From Echeneis naucrates (Eukaryota; Chordata; Actinopteri; Carangiformes; Echeneidae): 64,000 nucleotides of DNA. Both the position numbers and the translations under genes were made by a program. Under the pieces are notes generated by a model. That model was not told the origin of the DNA. It did no database searches and saw only the letters and a program-made list of their open reading frames with translations. Positions 54,401 to 64,000 of this stretch are shown here, piece after piece (position 1 is the stretch's first letter; each line of letters starts with the position of its first letter). Location of the stretch: assembly GCF_900963305.1 (NCBI RefSeq), contig NC_042519.1, positions 8,537,501-8,601,500 on the forward strand. The letters are read 5' to 3'.

Positions 54401-57400
54401 AAAGTTCAAGATAAATGCCAGTATTTTATTTTATGTAAAACCTCCATGATTATAACCCAGGGCTTCACATTTGATGATGATTGCAGTGCTGCCCCATGAA
54501 GAGTTTTTCTTTAAATCCCTCCTTTTGCCTTGTTCTGTTGTAGAAGTCTCCAATATTGAGTCTTCCTCTTGTATTAGCCTTATTTTTCCATTACAATTGT
54601 TATGAAAATGTTTTTGACCTGTTTAATGTTGTTGTGGTGTGCAGTAAAGCTGGAAGAAAACTAAAATACTTGGTAATGATGCAAGATATAACGGTGTTCG
54701 AGGTGTTCCTACTTTGTAAAAAGTAATTGCACAAATTTTGACACTGCTCCACAACACTACAGAAACTTTAAATGTTTGCACATGTATTGAATATAAATCA
54801 GGGAGATCCTTGTCCAGGGTGATCTTAGAGCGGCACAAGGACAGCGACTCAGTACTAAGTCTGGCTGGCTCACTTTTAGGTGCAAGTGGGGAAACGAAGC
54901 AGCCCACCACCATTCAGACATGCATCATGGATTCCAGTGTCTTTATAGATTATTCTCTTTTCTGTGCTTGTCCGGTTAAATATTGGCTTGGTTTACCACT
55001 TGAATGAAAACCTAACTTGTATAATGCTTTTCTAATCCTTGCCTGATTGAATCAGCATCTTCTCCAACCCTGGATGATTAGTTTATCCAGATTAAGTCGA
55101 CCTGTCGCTCATAGTAACCACTGCCTAATATTCCCTCCCGCGGGTGATGGACGCGAGTAAAATAGAGCATGATAATTTTATGTGATAAGAACCCCACTCT
55201 CCTGGATAACATGAAATTAAATGTGACCGTCCTTAGACAGTTTAAGCACAGAAGGGAACATTTATAGCTTAAATAATTAAGCATCATGCTCTTCTATTTA
55301 AATGTCAGTCAAAAGATTACTTAAAAATTGTTCACTTAAAGCATCTAAGTTTATTTTCACTATTTTACATTTGTTGTAAAACTCTGTCGAGGGTGACTTG
55401 TAATCTGTCTTTCTGCCTTCGTCCAGGGTAACTCTGGCGTTCACTGGTGTTGGCCTTCTAGTGTTCCTCACTTCTGTTATAGGGCTGCTGCCGAATGGAA
55501 GGTACACCTAATGATCAGTTTTTCTGTTTAAATGTATCAAAAATTTCAGTCTGCCTGCTGGGTATTATCATCTACAATATGCCATTTTAACACAGAGTAA
55601 ATGGTGTTCTTGTGTGCTTCTTGTAGGATGAAAAACTTTCTAAGTGAGAAAGTGCATCTCATGTGCTACAGAATATGTGTTCGAGCTCTGACGGCCATTA
55701 TAACCTATCACGACAGGTAAAGGACCTACGGTGTTTTCATCTAGACTTCCTGCTATAATATTCATAGCCCCTAACAGACGAGGACAAGTCTGGTAAAGGG
55801 AGGATGAGCAACGACCGTATGCAAATACATGAAACAGTTAAGTTATAAATGCAGAGTAATCTAAGTCAGACGCACAACTTGGCACCATTATGTCAAGAGA
55901 AATAAAGGAAGCAAAATAATGATCCCTTAAAGACCCATATGAATCAGTCTGCACCATATGGTTTGTTACACAGAACCATCAGGGCAGGCTTTATTGGAAA
56001 GTGCTTGGACAAAAACTGGTGCTTTGAAAAGCTATTTGGCAGGTGATTGCATGAACCATCTGTCTATCATATGACAGCGTAGGAAAGCAAACCACAACAG
56101 AGTACAATTTGGGAAAATGTGAAAACTAAGTAGCATGTTGGTATTGATTCTTGGTTTATTCTTGCAAGACAAAATTGACTGTTTTGCAGATATCAAGACA
56201 GTTGTTTCTCTGTAGCTAATATTAATGTAGTAAACCAGCTGCTTAGCATGGTGAAATTATCACTTCCAATTTTTGCCAGTAGTTTATTTAGATTTCACCA
56301 TTGAAATAGCACATGTATAAAGCCTCAGATAAAGTCGATTGAAGGGCAGTTGCAAAAATGCAGCAGTGCTCCTCCTGATTATTGGTTTTCAGAGGTCTGA
56401 TGCTCAGTTGTTTACTGTTGTGGAAGTAAGTAAGCTATTTGGCAAAACATTAAGTGAACATATGTTTCAAGATAAGGCATTTATAGGGCAGGTAAGAACA
56501 ATTTTAGATTTTTAAGTCATATCTGAATCCAGTGGTATGTAATATAAAAGTCACTGAAATGTTCTCATGGACTCATTATTCTTCTTAAACATGGTCTGCC
56601 ACACAATCTGTTTTCATGACATTGGAGGCCACCATGAGATTACATAATCATAGATCATTTGACCATTGAGAGGAGAAACCAGGGAGTGTTAACAGTTGCA
56701 ATGTGAGCACCCTGAGTGCAAGTATGAAAGGGAGGGGGCTCTGGGCTAGACTGTCTACATTCATATTCATTGCAGCAAACATTGTGAGCCTCAGTGCAGC
56801 ACAAAACTCGGCACGTAGCAGGCTACAGTGGTTTTTAACACAATATATGCATTCATGCAGAGGAATCGAAGGTGGATTGAGCACTGTTATTTTTTGTTTT
56901 CATCCAAGTGAATATTTGGTTTATAAGTTAAGGGGGCATTATGTATAAATTTGGCAGAGTGAAAATAACAGAAGTCAGAGCCTTATCAAGAGGATGGCAC
57001 ATGCAACAGGATGTGGAGGAGGAAGCAAATGATTTTTTTCACGCAAACTAAAGTGCACAACAGCTGGTGTTTTTGCTTAGCAACAGCACAAGCTTGGCTG
57101 ATTTCCTCTTATTCATATCAACACTGATAAAGTACCTGTATGAGATGATGGTCATTGCCATTTGTTGTTGCTGTCTGTATGTCTGGCCAGAGGACTTTTC
57201 CTAGCATGTATTCCTTTCTGGTGTGCGGCTAAAAATACACAAGAGACACAGAAAGTTGTGTACGGTCTCTCTGTCTCTATTTAAGATCGTAGCTCTATTT
57301 TAGGACTGTAGACTAAGTCCGTTCAAGTCCTACATGCTATGGGGGTCTAACCTTTAACAGAGGCACCAGGGGTAGCTTTATTTTTCACCAGATGACAGGA

Positions 57401-59815
57401 AGGGGTAGGACCATGTAGAATCATAGTTTGTACATCCGATTGCGTGGCTTTCTCCTTCTGCACTAAAAGTGCATTTCAATAAATGAAACCACTCTCTGGA
57501 TTTTTGTTTCTGTTCTTGATAATAAATCCTCCAGGATGTACCTTAATGACAAATTAACAGTCTTCCTGTGTCCACTTTGACAGTGAGAATAAACCCAAGA
57601 ATGGAGGCATCTGTGTCGCCAACCACACATCGCCCATTGATGTCATCATCTTGGCCAGTGATGGCTGCTATGCTATGGTAACAATACTGAGCAGGAAACA
57701 CTCACACGGGTTGGCAGCTGCTTCTTTGTTGAAATGTATTTCCAAGAAATAATTGATTGGCTATCAACATGAATTAATATGTGTCAGGTTGGCCAAATTC
57801 ACGGTGGTTTGATGGGGGTCATTCAGAGATCTATGGTCAAGGCCTGTCCGCACATTTGGTTCGAACGCTCAGAAGTCAAAGACAGACATCTAGTGGCCAA
57901 AAGGTAGTATTACAGTCTTTGTTTTTATTTAGTTTATTGCTCTTGCACACTTCATTCTGCATTTATTTCCCCATTTTATAACACAATTCCATGTTATTCT
58001 GTTCAATTTTGTTTGTCAGTTCTCAAAGTGATGCTTTTGGTAATACCCTCTTGTCTACTTATTACAGATTGAGCGACCATGTAGAAGATAAATCTAAACT
58101 GCCCATTCTCATTTTCCCAGAAGGTGAGCTTGTCAAGGGATTGGGACTAGACAAAAACTTTGTAAAATCACAGTCTGTTTTTCTCAAAGAGGCTTTTATT
58201 TATTTATCAAAAACTACTTAATCCCCAGGTACCTGCATCAACAACACATCAGTTATGATGTTTAAGAAGGGCAGTTTTGAGATTGGTGCCACAGTCTACC
58301 CTGTGGCCATCAAGGTGAGAGTGATGTTTTTATTGCCTGTTACTTTTTTTTTTTTTAATCAATCATTACAACACTTTGTTAAAACCACTGCATTTAATCA
58401 TTCTGGTGTGTTTGAATCTCACAGTATGATCCTCGATTTGGAGACGCGTTCTGGAATAGCAGCAAATTTGGCATGGTCAACTACCTGTTACGTATGATGA
58501 GCAGCTGGGCCATCGTGTGCAGTGTCTGGTACCTCCCCCCTATGTCCAGAGAGGTAAGACAGACTCTTCTTCTAGTTTGATGGCTGAAGTGGTTTTCTAT
58601 CTTTGGTATTTGACAACCAAATCTACAATGATTCAGTAGCTGTAATACTAGCCTTAGCGTGTGTTCAAGCCCTCACACAATGATTCAGATTTTTGTTATA
58701 TTCTCCAGGCCCTCCCAATGCTGCTCATTTGTTTCTGTAAATCCATGAAAATTCATACAGCTAGACAATACCACAATTGTTTACTTGACAATAAAAGTAT
58801 TTATTAAATCAGCTGCAAATGACATGGCTCCATATTTGAATGAAGCTTTTAGCTTTGATGATAGCGTTGTTACAAATGATTTTTATGGCCCCCTGAGTTT
58901 ACATTTATTTTGATCTTCACCAACAGGAGGGAGAGGATGCTGTCCAGTTTGCCAATCGTGTAAAAGCAGCAATAGCCAGACAAGGGGGGCTGGTCGATCT
59001 CTTGTGGTAAGATAATAACCATTCAGCTCAGATGTGCATCATTAATGTTCTAATTGAGATAGAAAGAAAAAATGGCTGTTGTGGAAAAGGCGAATACATC
59101 TCTGTTAATGTTCTTATGAATTCGATACCTTACACATCACTGTTAAATGCAAGAAATGTTGTTAGTTAAGCAGACTACATTCTGACTTCACCTTTTTAAC
59201 TTCAATTCCAGGTTAGCTCATGAGATTAATTATGACCGGCTTCCTTTTTTTAGTGCCCTACTTCATAGGCCCTGATATTTTGCTTTTTGGCCTACTGGAA
59301 GTTAAATCAATCAATAGTTGTGTAACGTCACCAAGTACATCTGTGTTTTTCTGCATTGACAAGCAAAAATTAAGACAGATCCAGAATAATCATTTTAATG
59401 CCACCAACTGTAATGTAGTGATGAGATGAATTGAACACTTGTGACAGAATGTGAGCTATAGTTCAGAAACATTTGAGTAATAACACTCTAAATGTAATCA
59501 TGGTGCATTGTTTTTTTTGGGGGGTTTTTTTTTTTTTTTTTTTGATTCAGCAGGACCAGACTATATACTGCCTGTGATATCTGTAGTGCAAGAAACACTG
59601 GTACCGCATATTTGATGTGCATTTCATTTCTCTGTTAAGATGAGTGAACTCCATTATTGTCTACTACATCAATAACGATGATGAATGATTTCTCACTGTC
59701 TTGCAGGGATGGAGGATTAAAGCGGGGAAAAGTAAAAGATACCTTTAAAGAAGAGCAGCAGAAGTTGTACAGTAAAATGCTGGTGGGCACCCAAGAAGAC
59801 CGCAGTCGCTCCTGA
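51499..59815 (+). CDS. gpat4: Glycerol-3-phosphate acyltransferase 4 (AGPAT6), 12 coding exons, 457 aa
   Basis: ER membrane enzyme that acylates glycerol-3-phosphate at sn-1 with acyl-CoA, the first step of triacylglycerol and phospholipid synthesis. Exons: 51499-51666, 53667-53736, 53838-54138, 55427-55501, 55627-55716, 57584-57677, 57788-57903, 58068-58123, 58229-58314, 58425-58553, 58927-59006, 59707-59815; 1374 nt in one frame, 457 aa (human 456). The N-terminus has a hydrophobic segment (FTVWFTLLLVFIIVPAIFG). Two more follow at about residues 160-207 (LTVLWGLGLLIRYGFLLPL; GVGLLVFLTSVIGLL). Acyltransferase motif I is NHTSPID with His249 and Asp254, then HGGLMGVIQR, motif III FPEGTC at 321-326 and motif IV VYPVAIKY. 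It ends VGTQEDRSRS. ATG at 51499 (MELFFSPFDNL) fits the family; all splice sites are GT..AG. Confidence 0.97.
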
Positions 59816-61490
59816 AGGATCTGTATGGAGGCGGACTGGCTCAGAGATCCACTTGTGCACCTCTGACTAATATGTAGTCAGCAGGACTCACTCTCTTTTG
59901 GCGTTCCTGGTCTGGAAAGTTCCCTCTCAGATGTCAACAGCACTCCATTAGGCTTCCTCAGTCACTGCCGCAGCCTGGCATGTTCAGTTTGCATCACTGT
60001 TACAGGTCTATTTGAGTCTGCTGTATTCTGTTGGAATAGTTTGACTGAAGCCCCCTCGCTTGCATTAGACATTAATTAAGGCGTGAACAGAAAAGACAAT
60101 TGTCTTCCTCTGTGGCAGTCTATTGAGGGAAAACTTGTATTATCTACCACTGAGTTCCTGTCTTTGTTTGATGGTTTTCATTTTTATTTTAATGTCATGT
60201 TTGTATTGCACTGTGTTAACATTACAGACCTGGGCTGTATAAGAGAGTTATTGTAGATAAAAACTAGTTTGTTCTAAAGCGAAAACCTGTGACTGAGTTG
60301 GGGTTTTGCATGACTGGCTTGTGCCCATGCTCTTAGGGCACTTTGTCAGATTTTGTTACATTTCAAATATTTTTATCGGCTTTTTCCAAGAGTTAAAAAA
60401 AAACAAAAAAAAACTTGTACTTTAAAGCATTGTGTTTTACATTAAGACCTCCATCAAAACGTGGTCATTATAGGACTTTGTTCCAGTGGAACTCTTCATA
60501 TGTTTTCTGTTTCCACTGAATGTGTAAACCCTCACATTATGAAGTGGAAATTGTACACCCACAGTTACACTGATGGAGTTTGATGGACTGAGACAAATAT
60601 TCATGTTCAGCTAATGTGATGAAGGGGTATTAGTTAATTCATTAACAATTTATTTTGGTTGCTTTTAGCATTGTCCCTTTAAGGCCTGTGGCACACAAGT
60701 AGCAGCGTAGGTTAATGACCACACCTCACTGAAACAGTTCTAAGGTTATTAGTTAATACATGTTTATCCTAATGCACTCCTTAATAGCCGTCATATTTTC
60801 ATGGCTTCCTGCAGTGATCATCTTGCTTATTTTAAGTGAACTCTAAAAGCTGTTTGTCTTTATCCCTCCGCCCATCTCCTCCTGCTTAGCAGCGTCTTTT
60901 AGGAGGTTTCAAGGAGAGTCAGAGTGGCTCTTAGTTGGGCTGAGGAACATGGTGGGGTTTGGGAACAGGTTTCTTCCTGAGCCATCCAACCCTCTTTCAG
61001 TTTGCTGTTATCAGGGATAGTCATTAAGATAATGTCAAAGCTGTTCTTCAGAATAAATGTTCAAGAATGTGACTAAAATGGACTTCAGCATTTTTTGCAC
61101 ACGTGTTTAGCTCTCTGAGGCAGGCACAAATGAGTCTAAAGATTATTACAGGAGCATATGTCAAGATTAAGAGATTTAATCAAAATTTTATTCATTTTAA
61201 TGCAGCATTAAAGAGTTTGAAGTTAATTTTTTACCAATGAATATAAAAACTAATCCTTAAAACTGTAGCGACATAAACAACAGCAAATATTTCCCAAAAT
61301 CAAATAATTTTTGCAATTGAATGTTTTTGCTTTAAACTGTCTGTAAAAGCAGTTGCTTTTCTGTGCTATTCTTAACAGGAAGACCTGGACTCTGGTAATA
61401 TTTCCTGGCTCATATATTCTCTAGCGTATCCCCAAGGTACAATAATTATGTCCAACATGAAGCCTGGAAGCTTTATTTAGAACAATAAAT
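59816..61490 (+). other. gpat4: gpat4 3' untranslated region
   Basis: No coding exon recognised. AATAAA at 61052-61057 (about 1.24 kb after the stop) and another at 61484-61489 are candidate ends. Confidence 0.5.
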
Positions 61491-62660
61491 ATTTTTGCAT
61501 TAATGTTCTCAGCTAACTTGCAGCATGGGGTATAAACAAGATCTCGGTTGTATATTGATGATTTATTTTTTATTTTTTTTAAACAGTTGCCACATCAATA
61601 CCCAGAGCCTCTTCTCCCGGCAAGAATAAATTGCCTCAGTCCCCTTTCAGCAAAGTTTCCCCTTTAAATGTTCTTGTTTCCAAACCAGTGATGGAAATCA
61701 CAGCATTCTTTTGAATCTTGGTTGCAAAACTTTCAAATGGACCTGTTGACACTGGTGAATTTAGCACACAGTTCCCAGAGGAGGACTAACAGGAAGCTGA
61801 GAGAAAAGCTCAAAAGGTTGGCTTTGTAAACCATGCCATGGTTGAACAGCTCACTAACAGCACTATGGAGAGCCACAGTTAGGCTGTAGCAGTCTTTGTT
61901 TTACCCCAAGCAGGGGCTGAGATTGAGATGGCACAGATCCATCAACTCCAAGTACGAGTTTTACAGCTCTGACTTTGAGCAAACAGCTGAGCTGTAAGAT
62001 ATTGTGGTTATTCTGCTGTTGCGATGACTGGAAGCTGTATGAGGCAGGCAGTTCCAGAGAAAATTACTGAGTAAAAGTAAAATTCACACTAGCATAGGAT
62101 CTTCTGCTATTGCATGATTGTTCAGAAGAGCCTTATAGGATATGCATTTGTTGCATTGTTGTTAAAAGGTTAAAGCAGTGACTATAGCTGTGAACAGACG
62201 GAAAGCCAAGTCACAGATAAAGATAAACCCCCTCCTGTATTATAATCCTTTGAGGCTGAACGGCTAAAAAAGAAACAGGTAGGGAGGAGAGCAGTTTGAG
62301 AAATGAAGGCCAGTGTGAGTGGAGGCACGTTTCAATCAAAGAAAAGTGTTTCACAGAAGTAAATTACTGACTTCCTGTAGAGTCTACACACACTGAGCCT
62401 GCGGTGAGTTCAGAGCCCTGTCAGGTATTTTCAGTCCTCAAGTAGTCCACTTACTATGTCGGTACAGCGCCATGTCACAGGTTGTTATTGGAAAGTGTGA
62501 GGTCCAACATGTAAGAAACACTCATTTGCAATGGAAACTACGCACATGCTTCTGTTGACACTAACATTTTGTGATTTTTTTTTTTTTTTGTTTGTTTCTT
62601 CCAAGGAACTTAAACTTTTTGGAGTGATGGCAAACACAACAGAAGGAAGCCAGTAATTGA
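61491..62660. other. Intergenic DNA between gpat4 and the inpp5a-like gene
   Basis: About 1.2 kb with no recognised exon or repeat family, apart from a poly(T) tract at about 62576-62590. It leads into the promoter of the last gene. Confidence 0.45.
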
Positions 62661-63121
62661 CCGCGACTGGGCGGAGCAGCGCAGCACAACACAACACAAC
62701 ACAACACAACACAACACGACACGCAACGATCCGGGTTATCTGGGCGCTTTATCAAGGCGGCAGCAGACGCACCATCCAGGCTGCTTTGAGTCCGCTAAGA
62801 AGCCGCTAGTCCAATTAACCCAGGAGGCGGAAATCCGCACAGGCAGGCTGCTCCTCCTCGGCTCGGCTCGGCTCGGCTCGGTAATGGATATAAGCGCCGC
62901 TCCGGGGTGCGCTCACAACCTGACACCGCGGCAGCCCGCCATCAGCGCGCAGGACGGAGCGGCAGAGAGATGCTAGTGCGGTTCTGAGCGACCTCAGACG
63001 GGACCCGGGCTCCTACAGTAAGCCTCCGTAAGCTCCCGGAGGGGGGAGAGAAGAGCCACCGTGCGGGGCCTGGGCCGCCCGTCAGCTTCCCCGGACTGCT
63101 GGTGAGGAAGCACCGTTAATC
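62660..63121 (+). promoter_or_regulatory. Promoter and 5'UTR of the inpp5a-like gene, with two pentanucleotide repeats
   Basis: CpG-rich. A (CACAA)n run lies at 62684-62723 and a (GGCTC)n run at 62857-62881. TATAAG at 62889-62894 follows directly, predicting a start near 62920. The 5'UTR would be about 200 bases. Confidence 0.5.
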
Positions 63122-63181
63122 ATGGAGACGCTCACCGACGTGCTGCTGGTCACCGCCAATGTCGGCTCACTCTTTAATAAT
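63122..63181 (+). CDS. inpp5a: First coding exon of an inositol polyphosphate 5-phosphatase A-like gene (partial)
   Basis: INPP5A removes the 5-phosphate of inositol trisphosphate and tetrakisphosphate and so ends calcium signalling; the mammalian enzyme is membrane-anchored by prenylation. Only the first 20 codons are in the window: ATG at 63122, then METLTDVLLVTANVGSLFNN, ending at a GTAAGT donor at 63182. VLLVTANVGSLF matches the N-terminus I recall for INPP5A (VLLVTANVGSLFDD), with the exon ending at the same place. The catalytic domain would lie beyond the right edge. With so little sequence, a duplicated paralogue cannot be told from the main gene. Confidence 0.8.
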
Positions 63182-64000
63182 GTAAGTAAAAGGGAAATTA
63201 GGATTAAAGCCAGTGTCGACAGGCTCAGGCAGAGATAAGAAGGAAATGGGAAACGGCTCGTTTTTGTCTTTGCTCTTTTCTAATCTTGAATGGAAAGCCG
63301 GCTGAGTTTACACTTAGGTAGGATGTAACAAAGTCTGGTGTCGCCTTTAATGTCCTGTTGCTGTGATTATGGCTCCTTTGGGGGCCATTTTGTGTCCCAC
63401 ATTAGTGGACTTTAATCAGAGGTGTTTCTTTGTCAGCTGTCAGCAGCATGTGCTCAGTACTACTCAGCCGCTGGCGTTGATTTAAAAAAAAAAAAAAGTT
63501 TCACTTAGTCACGTGACCCGTCACATACTGTAACACTGAAATGTCAGCTAGGAAAGCACGATTTTCAACGATTTATACTTGACCTGTACAAACCATTTAA
63601 AGGGAATGGTCTAAAATTAGAGTAAGTTTTTTAAAAAAAATGCTATTGCTAACAGTTTTTATTCTGGCCAACTGATCAAATAAAGGTTTTTATAGATTTA
63701 AAATACTAGCAGAAGTTTCTAACTCCCGTATTTGTCCCACAGTGCATCTCTTTTTGTTTTTCTTTTATTACGTATATCACCTTCTAACATCCAGCGCATC
63801 TCTCATCTGCGGTCAATCTGTGTAGTAAATCACTGGTCCTGTGTTAGTACAAGAAGTACATACATCAGGGAACAGTCACTTTATAGTGTCCTCATTGTAT
63901 TGTGCAGCATTTGCACATCCAATGGCATCACTAGGTATATATCATATGTTGTAGTTAATAATGGAGTCTTAAATTTTAGTTTCTTATTTCTTTGAAATAC
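63182..64000 (+). other. Start of intron 1 of the inpp5a-like gene
   Basis: AT-rich intron sequence up to the window edge, with an A tract at about 63483-63496. The 87-codon frame at 63732-63995 shows no family features. No second exon was recognised. Confidence 0.6.

Overview
The window looks like nuclear DNA of a teleost fish, probably a spiny-rayed (percomorph) species. Vertebrate genes are split into short exons by small AT-rich introns with GT..AG ends. They are separated by AT-rich non-coding DNA with microsatellites, tRNA-derived SINE remnants, small inverted-repeat elements and a degraded LTR. I spliced the genes by eye. Each completed coding sequence keeps one frame and comes close to the length I remember for its vertebrate family; family names rest on remembered protein sequences, not on a search.

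Layout, left to right. ube2d4 (+, 1530-4209) is a ubiquitin-conjugating E2 enzyme. dbnl (+, 7337-15437) is an actin-binding, endocytic adaptor. arid5a (+, 20256-26168) is an ARID-domain DNA/RNA-binding regulator. gins4 (+, 28516-30864) is the SLD5 subunit of the replicative helicase. A PPP1R3C-like glycogen-targeting subunit of protein phosphatase 1 (+, 33009-33990) lies tail to tail with phyhip (-, 35102-37768). An intronless CFAP58-related coiled-coil gene (-, 43491-45095) follows. polr3d (+, 47415-49418) is an RNA polymerase III subunit. gpat4 (+, 51499-59815) is an ER glycerol-3-phosphate acyltransferase. The first coding exon of an inpp5a-like inositol polyphosphate 5-phosphatase (+, 63122-63181) begins a gene that runs off the right edge.

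The genes do not form one pathway; this is a stretch of mostly housekeeping loci. The pairs ube2d4-dbnl, phyhip-polr3d and gins4...gpat4 match neighbours I recall from human 7p13, 8p21 and 8p11, so the window joins several ancestral synteny blocks. PPP1R3C and INPP5A are on human 10q and PHYHIPL is too, so the PPP1R3C-like and INPP5A-like genes here could be whole-genome-duplication paralogues; this is inference.

The item most worth a second look is the intact, intronless CFAP58-like gene. It looks like an old retrogene or retained paralogue, and it has a TATA-like box and a cluster of CRE-like sites just upstream. Other notable points are a perfect 37-bp inverted-repeat pair in a dbnl intron, interleaved inverted repeats just after polr3d, a hairpin element inside a TA repeat upstream of... 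arid5a exon 2, and a PPP1R3C-like protein without the usual C-terminal tail. I found no CRISPR array, operon, complete transposase gene or clearly new system.
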